This document shows positions 35,211-44,086 of a stretch of 64,000 nucleotides of DNA, one piece after another. A program made the translations under genes and the position numbers. Source of the DNA: CAZIMM01 sp964540415 (lineage in GTDB: Bacteria; Bacillota; Clostridia; Oscillospirales; Acutalibacteraceae); the NCBI GenBank assembly GCA_964540415.1, contig CAZIMM010000001.1:1-64000 (forward strand), read 5' to 3'. Numbering within the stretch: position 1 is the first letter of the stretch; each line of letters opens with the position of its first letter. The notes beneath the pieces were generated by a model. It ran no database searches. It was not told the DNA's origin and saw only the letters and a list, made by a program, of their open reading frames with translations.

Positions 35211-36470
35211 ATGCGGAAAAAGTTTGAAACTTCCGGTACGGATTACAGCATTCCGCAGCTTGACCTGTCCGCAATGCCGGCTGAAACCGACCGAAAATTT
35301 TCGGAGCTTTACACCCTTTCCACCGTTGCTGACAACGGCAAATATCTCGGACATCCGGACAGCATTCTGCTCAAAAACGGCGATATACTTACGTTTTACC
35401 CCTCGGGTCACGGCAAGGGCGCTCTGCGCTGCGCGCGCAGCACAGACGGCGGCAGAACCTACACCGACGACAGCGCAGGTCTTCCGGATTCCTGGAAAAA
35501 TTCGCGTGAGACCCCCACGGTTTACCGCCTGAACTTTTCGGATTCCCGCGCGGATAAGCTTGTGCTCATAAGCGGCAACCCGCGTTGGGGCACAGAGCCG
35601 ACAACGGGCGGCTTCAACGTTTCTTTTTCCGACGACGAGGGCGAAACGTGGAGCGAGTTTGAACTGGTTTATCCGAAAAAATATAAACCAATTGTTGCAA
35701 TGGCTTCTCTCACGCGGCTGAAAGAAAACGGAATTTTTGTTGACAGGTGGATGGCTCTGTTTCACGACAGCAGGTTTCACAACTATAAAACCGTTCTCTC
35801 CTTCGGCTCTGACGGAAAACCGCTCTGGAGCAAGCCGGAAAAATATTTTGCACAGTACCGCGAAATCGAAAAAGGCTCGCAAATGTGCGAGGTTGAGTGC
35901 ATACGCTCAGACTGCGGCGAGGGCGACGAGCTGTGCCTGCTGACAAGGAGCAACACAAAGAAAATGAATTCCCTCGTTTCCTTTTCAACCGATGAGGGCA
36001 TCACCTGGAGTGAACCGCGGGAGCTTCCCGCCGCGCTCAACGGAGAAAGGCACAAGGCGGATTATCTTCCGGACGGCAGGCTTTTTATCACCTTCCGCTC
36101 CGTTCAGCGCTCCCCAGAAAAGGCGGCACTGTCATCAAGAAAAGACGGCTGGTGCAGCGAGGGCTGGGTCGCGTGGGTCGGCACATATGACGACATACGC
36201 AGCGGCAGGCAGGGGCAGTACCGCATAAAGCTCGCGCACACTTACCAAAACGGTCAACAGTCACCGTGTGCCGATGTAGACGCAGACACAGGATATTGCG
36301 GCAACGTCGTTCTTACGGACGGCACCGTTGTCACCTCCACATACGGTAAGTTCTCTCCACAGGCAATTGATCGAAACGGTCAAAGTGTACCCGGCACGGA
36401 AAAAACCTATGTCATTTCCAAACGCATTGACCCGAAACTGACCGACGAGCTGGTGTCACTGAAGAAGTGA
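35211..36470 (+). CDS. Sialidase-superfamily (BNR/Asp-box) protein
   Basis: The 419-residue soluble protein is a predicted six-bladed propeller with Asp boxes STDGGRTY, SDDEGETW and STDEGITW. It has no signal peptide, so it is cytosolic. True sialidases need an Arg triad and a Tyr/Glu pair; I could not confirm these by eye, so exo-sialidase activity is uncertain and another glycan activity is possible. It follows metH with a 6-base gap, although a link with methionine synthesis is not obvious. Confidence 0.75.
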   Translation: MRKKFETSGTDYSIPQLDLSAMPAETDRKFSELYTLSTVADNGKYLGHPDSILLKNGDILTFYPSGHGKGALRCARSTDGGRTYTDDSAGLPDSWKNSRETPTVYRLNFSDSRADKLVLISGNPRWGTEPTTGGFNVSFSDDEGETWSEFELVYPKKYKPIVAMASLTRLKENGIFVDRWMALFHDSRFHNYKTVLSFGSDGKPLWSKPEKYFAQYREIEKGSQMCEVECIRSDCGEGDELCLLTRSNTKKMNSLVSFSTDEGITWSEPRELPAALNGERHKADYLPDGRLFITFRSVQRSPEKAALSSRKDGWCSEGWVAWVGTYDDIRSGRQGQYRIKLAHTYQNGQQSPCADVDADTGYCGNVVLTDGTVVTSTYGKFSPQAIDRNGQSVPGTEKTYVISKRIDPKLTDELVSLKK

Positions 36471-36534
36471 GCTCCGGCAGCACCCGCCGCGCTGCGGGTA
36501 TGCTCTCAAAAAAATGCGAAAGCGAGGGGTTCTC

Positions 36535-38040
36535 TTGAAAAAACTGATTTGCTGCATTCTGAGCATCTCCATTCTGTTCTGCGTGTGCTGTGTGAGCGTA
36601 AGCGCGCAAAACAGCTGTAACTGCGGCGATGTTCCGTACATCTATGTTGCGGCTCTCGGCAGTGCGACGCTTTATCAGAATGCCGGCACTCCCGACGAGC
36701 GAGTTGTGTTCCGTCCGGAAAATGAGGCTTATGTCAACCTTGCCAAAGAGCTTGCCGTGCCTGTTGCCCGCCTGCTTGTGACAAAGGATTACGACAGCTT
36801 TGCCGACAGTCTGATTGCCTCCGCCTCAAAGATTTTTTCACCGCTGACCATGCAGAAAAACGGAGACTCAACGCCTGACATCACAACAAAGGAGACCCTT
36901 CCCATAGACCCCGCGCACGGTTTGGGCAGGGATTACTATTTCGGCTATGACTTCCGCGCAGATCCGCTTGTGACTGCGGAAAAGCTCAACGAATTCATCA
37001 ATCATGTAAAACAGCTGACCGGGCACAGCAAGGTGTCTCTGCGCGCGTCCTCAATGGGCGGAGTTATGACAATGGCCTATCTTTACCGCTACGGAACAGA
37101 CAGCATCAAGGACATTGTGTTCCAGTGCTGCCCGCTGCTGGGCACCGCCGTTGCCGGCGAGCTTTACACCGGCAAAATGGAGGTCAACGCACAGGCGCTT
37201 TACCGCTATGCTTACAAGGCTGTGCCTTCAATCGAGAACGACCCCGCCGAGGTTTTTTTGCGCCTGCTTCTTGACACTCTGCGTCAGGGCGGTGTTTTCG
37301 ATAAGCTTGCCGGAGTTGCCGACAACCTCATTGACAACATCGGGGACAGAATCATGAGCGAGCTGCTCGTCCCGATTTTCAAGGCGAACTGCGGCATATG
37401 GTCATTTGTGCCGGACGCTTACTATCTCGACGCGAAGGCTTATATGCTCGGCGAGAACCCGAACGATGCGCTTGAAGAGAGGCTTGACGAATACCATTAT
37501 AACGTGCAATGCAATGCACGGAACATTCTTTGCGACGCTGTTGATGACGGCGTGAGAATCATGATTCTTGCGGGCTACAACATGCAGCGCACGCCACTTG
37601 TGACTGCATACCTCAACGACAGCGACGGCACTGTGGACACAATGTACGCCTCAGCCGGCGCAACAGTCGCAAAGCTCGGTGAAACCCTCGGGGACGGCTA
37701 CACGCAGGCAGTGCCCGGCGAAAAGAATTACCTTTCGGCGGACGGCCGGATTGACGCGTCAACCTGCATTCTTCCCGAACACACCTGGTTTGTTAAAAAT
37801 ATGCTCCACTCCAACACGCACGGCGGACATAAGGCTCTCTACAACAGGTTTTACACATACGACGGTTATATGGACGTATTCTCAGACCCGGCTTATCCGC
37901 AGTTTCTGCTCAACGACATTGACAACGCGTGCTTCACCCCGGTGACGCAGGCTCCTGAGCCGGAGCTTGTGCGCGTCACCCCGATTTATGCGGCGGAACA
38001 GCTTCTGCTCATTGCAAGGCTGCTGATAAAAGCACTTTAA
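36535..38040 (+). CDS. Secreted LCAT-like alpha/beta-hydrolase, paralogue 2
   Basis: The 501-residue protein has a Cys-rich signal peptide (about 1-24). The catalytic region has YYFGYDFRADPL, then a nucleophile elbow RASSMGG with Ser173, again without the first Gly of GxSxG. ILPEHTWFVKNMLHSN matches the ENTWFVIGQGH block of the paralogue at 15487, as does the order of the remaining blocks. The TTG start follows GAGGGGTTCTC; ATG 36514 further up is possible. The C-terminus is hydrophobic and may touch the membrane. A lipid-ester substrate is likely but unproven. Confidence 0.75.
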   Translation: MKKLICCILSISILFCVCCVSVSAQNSCNCGDVPYIYVAALGSATLYQNAGTPDERVVFRPENEAYVNLAKELAVPVARLLVTKDYDSFADSLIASASKIFSPLTMQKNGDSTPDITTKETLPIDPAHGLGRDYYFGYDFRADPLVTAEKLNEFINHVKQLTGHSKVSLRASSMGGVMTMAYLYRYGTDSIKDIVFQCCPLLGTAVAGELYTGKMEVNAQALYRYAYKAVPSIENDPAEVFLRLLLDTLRQGGVFDKLAGVADNLIDNIGDRIMSELLVPIFKANCGIWSFVPDAYYLDAKAYMLGENPNDALEERLDEYHYNVQCNARNILCDAVDDGVRIMILAGYNMQRTPLVTAYLNDSDGTVDTMYASAGATVAKLGETLGDGYTQAVPGEKNYLSADGRIDASTCILPEHTWFVKNMLHSNTHGGHKALYNRFYTYDGYMDVFSDPAYPQFLLNDIDNACFTPVTQAPEPELVRVTPIYAAEQLLLIARLLIKAL

Positions 38041-38072
38041 CCCCCTGCCGCACTTCACCAAAAACGCACAGC

Positions 38073-38122
38073 AAAACGGACTGCATCTCTCACCGGAAAG
38101 TTGACGGGACGCAGTCCGTTTT
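38073..38122 (+). terminator. Intrinsic terminator after the LCAT-like gene
   Basis: AAAACGGACTGC and GCAGTCCGTTTT flank a 26-base loop. Confidence 0.75.
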
Positions 38123-38158
38123 AAGCATCGGCGGGAGTCGAACACCATACTCCCTAAT

Positions 38159-38194
38159 CAAAAAAACTCACCGCTCACCCTGCGGTAAGCGGTG
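38159..38194 (-). terminator. Terminator of the livHMGF operon
   Basis: On the minus strand CACCGCT, a 12-base loop, AGCGGTG and then a run of T stand just past the livF stop. Confidence 0.8.
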
Positions 38195-38209
38195 CGTGAA
38201 AAATAAAAG

Positions 38210-38920
38210 TTATTCGCCGAGATATGCTTTCTTGACGGAGTCGTTGTTCATAAGCTCCGACGCAGTGCCCGAGAGAACAATGTTTCCGGTTTCGATAACA
38301 TAAGCTCTGTCGGCAATCGAGAGTGCTTTTTTCGCGTTCTGCTCAACGAGAAGAACCGTTGTTCCGTCTTTGCGTATTTCCTCGATAATGTCAAAAATTT
38401 CGGTGACGAGAATCGGGGACAGACCCATTGACGGCTCGTCCATCAGCACTATCTGCGGGTTCGACATCAGAGCGCGCCCCATTGCAAGCATCTGCTGCTC
38501 GCCGCCGCTCAGTGTGCCGGCAAGCTGAGAGCTTCTTTCCTTGAGCCTCGGGAAATGCTTGTAAACACTTTCGAGAGACTGCTCAATGCCGCTTTTGTCG
38601 CGGCGGGTGTAAGCACCGAGCATAAGGTTGTCATAAACGCACAGCTGGCTGAAAACGCGCCTGCCCTCCGGCACATGGGCAATGCCCAGCGACACAATTT
38701 TGTGGGCGGGAGTTTTGAGAAGGTTTTTGCCCTCAAACATGATTGACCCCGCCTTCGGAGAAATCAGGCCGGTGATTGTGTGAAGGATTGTTGTTTTGCC
38801 CGCTCCGTTTGCACCGATTAATGCGATAACCTCGCCGCGCTCAACCTCAAAGGAAATGCCCTTTATCGCCTTGATGACGCCGTAATAAACCTCAATGTCC
38901 TTTATTTCAAGCATAGCCAT
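38210..38920 (-). CDS. livF: Branched-chain amino acid ABC transporter, ATPase LivF
   Basis: The 236-residue ATPase powers import of branched-chain or related amino acids. Walker A is GANGAGKTT, the signature is LSGGEQQ, Walker B is IVLMDEPS, and the switch His is replaced in LLVEQNAKKAL, which is normal for LivF. EGRRVFSQLCVYDNL is typical of LivF. ATG 38920 follows AAGGAGGCTACTTGGT; upstream residues overlap livG and are not used. Last gene of the operon. Confidence 0.95.
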   Translation of the reverse strand: MAMLEIKDIEVYYGVIKAIKGISFEVERGEVIALIGANGAGKTTILHTITGLISPKAGSIMFEGKNLLKTPAHKIVSLGIAHVPEGRRVFSQLCVYDNLMLGAYTRRDKSGIEQSLESVYKHFPRLKERSSQLAGTLSGGEQQMLAMGRALMSNPQIVLMDEPSMGLSPILVTEIFDIIEEIRKDGTTVLLVEQNAKKALSIADRAYVIETGNIVLSGTASELMNNDSVKKAYLGE

Positions 38921-38934
38921 ACCAAGTAGCCTCC

Positions 38935-39693
38935 TTATTCGCCGAGATAAGCCGTGATAACCTCGGGATTGTTGAGCACCTCCGAGGTCTTTCCCTGTGC
39001 GAGAACCTTGCCGAAGTTGAGCACGGTCAATTCCTCGCATATGCCCGAAACGAGACGCATATCATGCTCAATGAGCAGAATTGTCATGTCAAATTCATCT
39101 CTGATGCGTCTGATTGTGTCCATCAGATCCTGAGTTTCGTTGGGGTTCATTCCCGCGGCAGGCTCGTCGAGCAGAAGGAGCTTCGGCTCGGTTGCAAGCG
39201 CGCGGACAATTTCAAGCTCTCTCTGCTTGCCGTAAGGCAGGTTTGAGGCAAGATAATTCGCCTCATCGTCCAGGTCAAACACCTTCAGCAGCCTCAAAGC
39301 ACGCTGATTCATTTTCTTTTCGGTTGAAAAATACCGAGGAAGACGGAAAACTCCGTCGGCAGTCGGATATTTGAAACGGTTGTGCAAGCCGACCTTTACG
39401 TTGTCAATCACGCTCATCTGTGAAAACAGCCTGATGTTCTGGAAGGTTCTGGCGATGCCCTCCTTGTTGACGCTGACCGTGTTCATTTTTGTGATGTCCT
39501 CTCCGTCAAGAAAAATCTTGCCGGAGGTGGGAGCGTAAACTCCCGTCAGCATATTGAACACCGTGGTTTTTCCCGCGCCGTTCGGGCCGATAAGCCCGTA
39601 AAGCGCATTCTTTTCTATTGAAATGTTGAAATCGTCAACCGCCTTAAGGCCGCCGAAGGTTATGCTGAGATTTTTCGTTTCAAGCATTGGCAT
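38935..39693 (-). CDS. livG: Branched-chain amino acid ABC transporter, ATPase LivG
   Basis: The 252-residue partner ATPase has Walker A GPNGAGKTT, the LivG hallmark GIARTFQNIRLFSQMSVIDN, a signature region LPYGKQRELEIVRAL (degenerate LSGGQ, as usual in LivG), Walker B LLLLDEPAAGMN and LIEHDMRLV. ATG 39693 follows AAGGAGGCAAAGCAAA and overlaps the livM end by 14 bases, indicating coupling. Confidence 0.95.
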   Translation of the reverse strand: MPMLETKNLSITFGGLKAVDDFNISIEKNALYGLIGPNGAGKTTVFNMLTGVYAPTSGKIFLDGEDITKMNTVSVNKEGIARTFQNIRLFSQMSVIDNVKVGLHNRFKYPTADGVFRLPRYFSTEKKMNQRALRLLKVFDLDDEANYLASNLPYGKQRELEIVRALATEPKLLLLDEPAAGMNPNETQDLMDTIRRIRDEFDMTILLIEHDMRLVSGICEELTVLNFGKVLAQGKTSEVLNNPEVITAYLGE

Positions 39694-40780
39694 TTTGCTT
39701 TGCCTCCTTCTTTTTGCCGTTTTTGCGCAGTGCAGCCTTGACAGGCGCGAGGAGGCGCTCCCTGAATGCAACCAGCTGCGGACTGGAGGTGAAAATCATC
39801 ATCACTATCAGCAGCACCGCGTAGATGAGCATACGGTAATCCGCAAGGCCGCGAAGCATCTCGGGCAAAAGCGTGAGCACAACTGCCGCAATCATTGAAC
39901 CGAGAGTGTTCTTCATGCCGCCGAGGACGACGAAAACCAAAATCAGAATTGACATGTTATAGCCGAAGTTCTTTGAGGTTGCGGCGAGGATGCTCAGATT
40001 GTGAGAATAGAGCACGCCCGCAATGCCTGCGAAGAACGCCGAAAGGCAAAACGGAATCAGCTTATATTTTGTGATGTTGATGCCGATTGACTCGGCGGCA
40101 ATGCGATTGTCGCGGATTGCCATAACCGCACGTCCGGCACGGGAATTGATAAAGTTGAGGCAGACAAAAATCGTGATGAGCACAAGGATGAAGCCGATTA
40201 CAAAGGTTGAATCCCTCGGTGTTCCGGATATCCCCAGCGGCCCTTTGATGAGCACTCTGCCGCCCTGCTCAAGATTGAGGTCACCCACGCTGGTGAACGA
40301 GGCATGCAGGCCTTTTGAATCATAGCCGAAATACAGTGCGGAGCAGATGTTCTTGACAATTTCGCCGAACGCGAGAGTGACGATGGCAAGATAATCGCCG
40401 CGCAGGCGGAGAATCGGAATGCCGATGATAATTCCGAAAATCGCCGCAACAATTCCGCCGATGAGAATTGCAAGCGGGAAACGAATCCATGCACTTGTTA
40501 AGATATCCTTTGTGCAAACAGAAAACAGCGAGCTTGCATAAGCTCCAACGCACATGAATCCGGCGTGGCCGAGACTCAGCTCGCCGGAAATTCCGACGTT
40601 GATGTTGAGAGATATCGCAAGAATGATATAGGTGCAAAGCGGCACAAGCAGGCCGCTGAACAGGCTTGAAAGATTTCCGGTTGATTTGAGAATCTGCACA
40701 ATCGCGAACATCACAATCGGAAACGCGTATGTCAGAACATTTATTTTTGAAAATGACGCGGACAGTTTTTTCGTTTTCAT
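39680..40780 (-). CDS. livM: Branched-chain amino acid ABC transporter, permease LivM
   Basis: The 366-residue permease has about ten membrane helices and the LivM consensus: NINVGISGELSLGHAGFMCVGAY, LRLRGDYLAIVTLAFGEI, and GRAVMAIRDNRIAAESIGIN. A basic tail follows. It forms the pore with LivH. ATG 40780 follows a GTGGGTGA site; the upstream ATG 40792 overlaps the livH end region less plausibly. Confidence 0.94.
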   Translation of the reverse strand: MKTKKLSASFSKINVLTYAFPIVMFAIVQILKSTGNLSSLFSGLLVPLCTYIILAISLNINVGISGELSLGHAGFMCVGAYASSLFSVCTKDILTSAWIRFPLAILIGGIVAAIFGIIIGIPILRLRGDYLAIVTLAFGEIVKNICSALYFGYDSKGLHASFTSVGDLNLEQGGRVLIKGPLGISGTPRDSTFVIGFILVLITIFVCLNFINSRAGRAVMAIRDNRIAAESIGINITKYKLIPFCLSAFFAGIAGVLYSHNLSILAATSKNFGYNMSILILVFVVLGGMKNTLGSMIAAVVLTLLPEMLRGLADYRMLIYAVLLIVMMIFTSSPQLVAFRERLLAPVKAALRKNGKKKEAKQNANA

Positions 40781-40793
40781 AGCTTCACCCACG

Positions 40794-41696
40794 TTAAACT
40801 TTCTCGTTGATCTTTTTGCCCAGAATGCCCGTGGGCTTTATGAGCAAAACGAGAATCAAAACGGCAAAGACTATGGCATCCGCCATCTGCGAGGAAATGT
40901 ACGCTCTGCCGAAAATTTCAATTATACCGATGAGCAGGCCGCCTATCATTGCGCCGGGGACGGAACCGATTCCGCCGAAAACGGCGGCGACAAACGCCTT
41001 GATGCCGGGCATCGCGCCCGTTGTGGGCGAAAGGCTCGGATATGCGGAGCACAGCAGCACACCTGCGATTGCCGCAAGCGCGGAGCCGATGGCAAAGGTG
41101 AGTGCAATCGTGGCGTTCACGTTGACACCCATGAGCTGAGCTGCTTCCTTATCCTCCGAAACGGCAAGCATTGCCTTGCCGGGTTTTGTTTTGTTGATGA
41201 ACAGTGTCAGTGAAATCATTATCAGAACGGACACGACGATTGTTGCAACAGTCTCGCCCGTGACGATGAGCTCTCCTCCGGCAAACTTCATTGAGGGGAT
41301 TGTAATAAAGGACTGAAAGGTTTTTATGTTTGCGCCGAAAATCAAAAGCGCAAGGTTTTGAAGAAGATAGCTGACGCCGATTGCGGTGATGAGCACCGAG
41401 AGAGAGGATGCGGCGTTGCGGAGAGGCTTGTATGCAACGCGCTCAATCGTCAGGCCGAGCACCGTGCAGACAGCAACGGAAATCATAACGGATATGACGG
41501 GGTTAAGCCCCATTTTGACAGACGAAAAATAGGCGATGTAACCGCCCACCATAATAACATCACCATGCGCAAAGTTCAGCATTTTCGCAATGCCGTAAAC
41601 CATGGTGTAGCCGAGAGCGATAACGGCATAAATACTGCCGAGACTCAGGCCGTTTAACAGGTTTGATAAAACACTCAAGCAAACACATCCAGACAT
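40794..41696 (-). CDS. livH: Branched-chain amino acid ABC transporter, permease LivH
   Basis: The 300-residue permease has the LivH consensus LLNGLSLGSIYAVIALGYTM, VYGIAKMLNFAHGDVIMVG, GKAMLAVSEDKEAAQLMGVN, and GIGSVPGAMIGGLLIG. The start is uncertain: ATG 41696 is given, but a TTG six codons in (near 41678) would also fit. First gene of the livHMGF transcript, separated from livK by a terminator hairpin. Confidence 0.92.
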   Translation of the reverse strand: MSGCVCLSVLSNLLNGLSLGSIYAVIALGYTMVYGIAKMLNFAHGDVIMVGGYIAYFSSVKMGLNPVISVMISVAVCTVLGLTIERVAYKPLRNAASSLSVLITAIGVSYLLQNLALLIFGANIKTFQSFITIPSMKFAGGELIVTGETVATIVVSVLIMISLTLFINKTKPGKAMLAVSEDKEAAQLMGVNVNATIALTFAIGSALAAIAGVLLCSAYPSLSPTTGAMPGIKAFVAAVFGGIGSVPGAMIGGLLIGIIEIFGRAYISSQMADAIVFAVLILVLLIKPTGILGKKINEKV

Positions 41697-41833
41697 ACCG
41701 TTAACCGGGCTTGAACCCAACGGCTGATAATACAGATAATAATCAATAATACATGTGACAATCTATGATTTTACCATAAATCTAAAAATATTTCAAGACC
41801 GTTCACGAAGAAAGAAAATATAAACAAAAACAA

Positions 41834-41884
41834 GGCTGTATCAAGGCTGCGGGGAGATAAAGACCGCCCGCTCTTGATACAGCC
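41834..41884 (-). terminator. Hairpin between livK and livH
   Basis: GGCTGTATCAAG pairs with CTTGATACAGCC, with an inner GC-rich stem and T-rich 3' side. Such a partial terminator keeps the binding protein more abundant than the membrane parts. Confidence 0.8.
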
Positions 41885-41900
41885 AAAAAACTAAAAAGAG

Positions 41901-43082
41901 TTACGCGGCAACGTATGCACCGTTTTTGATGACAACGGCTTTGGGTGCCTTTGAAACAGCGCCGGTTGCATTCCATGTCATTGCAGCGCCGGTCAGACCG
42001 TCAACGGAAATACCGGTCATTGCCGCTTTGAGAAGGTCGCAAATCTGGGAAGCAGTCATGTCGGAGGTGATGTTCTTTGCCTCGCAGGCTGCCTTGAGGA
42101 TGTAGATTGCGTCATAAGCATCGGCGGCAAACTGGTTGGGAGTCTCGTTGTACTTTGCGTTGAAGGTTGTAACAAATTTCTGTGTCTTTGCATCTTTTGC
42201 ATCGGCGGCAAACGGGGTGAGGAGCATTGTGCCCTCTGCAAGTTTGGCATCGAAGCCTTCGATTGTGAGGATGCCGTCAAGGCCGTCGCAACCGAAGAAG
42301 ATGGGTTTATATTCAGCGGAATTTGCCTGAGCGAGAATCAGAGAAGCTTCCTGTGCATAGATGGGAAGGAAAACAAGCTCTGCACCGGCGTTCTTTGCTG
42401 CGCCGACCTGAACGGAGAAATCGCTCTTGCTGTCGTCCGTGAAGGAGGTTTCGGAAACAATTTCAAGGCCCTTTTTGGCGGCTTCCGCCTTGAAGGTTTC
42501 ATAAATGCCCGATGAATATGCGTCCGAGCTGTTGTAGATTACGGCAACCTTGGTTGCGACATTATTGTCCGAAATGTAGTCTGCGGAAGCTGTGCCCTGG
42601 TTGGGGTCTGTGAAGCAAACCTGGAAAACGTTTCCGTTGACTATGCAATCTGTTGAAGAAGCAGAGGGAGTGAGCTGGAACATATTGTCGGCATTCGACT
42701 GGTCAATGATTGCAAGGCAGGGACCGGTTGTGACCGTGCCCATCATCAGCTGCATGCCCCAGTCCTTAAGTGAGTTGTAAGCATTGACTGCTTTTTCGGC
42801 GTCGTGCTCATCGTCCTGGAAGTTGAATTCAATCTGCATGCCGTTGATTCCGCCTGCAGCGTTGATTTCCTCAATGGCAATCTCCGCGCCGCGCTTGACC
42901 GCAACACCGTAAACCGCTGCGCCGCCCGTGAGAGGACCGCTGGCGCCGATTTTGAGTGTGCCGCCGGTTGTGCCTTCGCCGGACGCTGTGGTGGTTGTTG
43001 TTGCGTCATCCTTGCCGCCGCATGCCGCAAAGAGGGAGGCAACAAGCAAAACAGACATAATGATTGCAAGTGCTTTTTTCAT
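41901..43082 (-). CDS. livK: Branched-chain amino acid ABC transporter, substrate-binding lipoprotein
   Basis: The 393-residue protein has a lipoprotein signal (LLVASLFAACGG), a Thr-rich linker, then a type I periplasmic-binding fold: LKIGASGPLTGGAAVYGVAV, GAEIAIEEINAAGGINGMQI, TPSASSTDCIVNGNVFQVCF, AADAYDAIYILKAA. It binds Leu/Ile/Val or similar amino acids and delivers them to LivHMGF. ATG follows GGAGGAATTAAC. Its own promoter lies at 43116-43144. Confidence 0.94.
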   Translation of the reverse strand: MKKALAIIMSVLLVASLFAACGGKDDATTTTTASGEGTTGGTLKIGASGPLTGGAAVYGVAVKRGAEIAIEEINAAGGINGMQIEFNFQDDEHDAEKAVNAYNSLKDWGMQLMMGTVTTGPCLAIIDQSNADNMFQLTPSASSTDCIVNGNVFQVCFTDPNQGTASADYISDNNVATKVAVIYNSSDAYSSGIYETFKAEAAKKGLEIVSETSFTDDSKSDFSVQVGAAKNAGAELVFLPIYAQEASLILAQANSAEYKPIFFGCDGLDGILTIEGFDAKLAEGTMLLTPFAADAKDAKTQKFVTTFNAKYNETPNQFAADAYDAIYILKAACEAKNITSDMTASQICDLLKAAMTGISVDGLTGAAMTWNATGAVSKAPKAVVIKNGAYVAA

Positions 43083-43115
43083 GTTAATTCCTCCGTTACT
43101 TTAATGGTTTAAACT

Positions 43116-43144
43116 ATTATACATACAATCATCCGATATTGCAA
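43116..43144 (-). promoter_or_regulatory. Predicted promoter of the liv gene cluster
   Basis: On the minus strand TTGCAA, 17 bases, TATAAT, 34 bases before the livK start. Confidence 0.65.
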
Positions 43145-43358
43145 CAGTTTTTTTCACAAATCTTTCGGCTGTTTGGCACTTATTTATTTGCATAATTGAG
43201 GTTATTTTTACGTATATGCAATAAATCCGCGCTGCGGAAACAAAAAGCCTTCCGCATCAGCACAATAAGCACTCTTTATTCTTATTTATTCGACAACTAT
43301 TGAGTTTTTTCAAATGTGCGCTATAATAGGTTGGAATGAATTTGCGGAGGAATGTGAA

Positions 43359-43841
43359 ATGGCAATAGAAAAGGTCAGGGATTTTTTCAGACAGCGCGGC
43401 ATGGAAGACCGTATCAGGGAATTCGATGTTTCAAGCGCAACGGTTGAGCTTGCGGCGGCGGCACTGAACTGCGAGCCGCGCAGAATTGCGAAAACGCTTT
43501 CTTTCAGCGTCGGCGGTAAGGCGGTTCTGATTACCGCGGCGGGAGATGCGAAAATCGACAACCCGAAATACAAAGCTCAGTTCGGCACAAAAGCGAAGAT
43601 GCTGTCCCCGGAGGAAGCGGAGACTCTGGTCGGACACGCCGTGGGCGGAGTGTGTCCGTTCGCCGTCAATGAAGGTGTGGAAATTTTCCTCGACGAATCC
43701 CTCAAACGGTTTGAGACGGTTTTCCCCGCCTGCGGAAGCAGCAACAGCGCAATCGAGCTGACGATTGCCGAGCTTGAGCAGCTCGCCCGGCCGGTTTCCT
43801 GGGTTGACGTCTGCAAGGGTTGGAATGAAGAGTCCGTATAA
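43359..43841 (+). CDS. YbaK/EbsC-family aminoacyl-tRNA deacylase
   Basis: The 160-residue editing-domain protein hydrolyses mischarged tRNA, typically Cys-tRNA(Pro). Motifs: IAKTLSFSVGGKAVLITAAG (with the catalytic Lys), DNPKYKAQFG, HAVGGVCPFAV, LDESLKRFETVFPACGSSNSA. ATG 43359 follows GGAGGAATGTGAA. It is a single gene, with a probable promoter TTGAGT-16-TATAAT ending near 43328 and a terminator at 43860. Confidence 0.92.
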   Translation: MAIEKVRDFFRQRGMEDRIREFDVSSATVELAAAALNCEPRRIAKTLSFSVGGKAVLITAAGDAKIDNPKYKAQFGTKAKMLSPEEAETLVGHAVGGVCPFAVNEGVEIFLDESLKRFETVFPACGSSNSAIELTIAELEQLARPVSWVDVCKGWNEESV

Positions 43842-43859
43842 CAAAACATAAGTTTTACT

Positions 43860-43910
43860 GCCCGGCATCGGGGGACTGCCCTCCCTGTGCCGGGCTGTTT
43901 CGCTTTTTTG
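43860..43910 (+). terminator. Intrinsic terminator after the YbaK-like gene
   Basis: GCCCGGCA pairs with TGCCGGGC, followed by a T-rich run ending in TTTTTT. Confidence 0.75.
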
Positions 43911-43981
43911 AGTGGGAATCTCCCCTGAATTTCCGCTTTTCCGAAACTCAAGGAAAACAAAACTATGTGTGTTCAAAGCAC

Positions 43982-44010
43982 TTGCAAAACCGTCCGGCTT
44001 GTTATATAAT
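43982..44010 (+). promoter_or_regulatory. Predicted promoter of ugd and the cell-wall operon
   Basis: TTGCAA, 17 bases and TATAAT, 76 bases before the start codon. Confidence 0.6.
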
Positions 44011-44086
44011 ATTGAATAGATTATTATATAGATGAAAATGCAAAAACGGTTCGCCTGCGGCGGGGCGTTTCTATAGGAGGGAAAGC

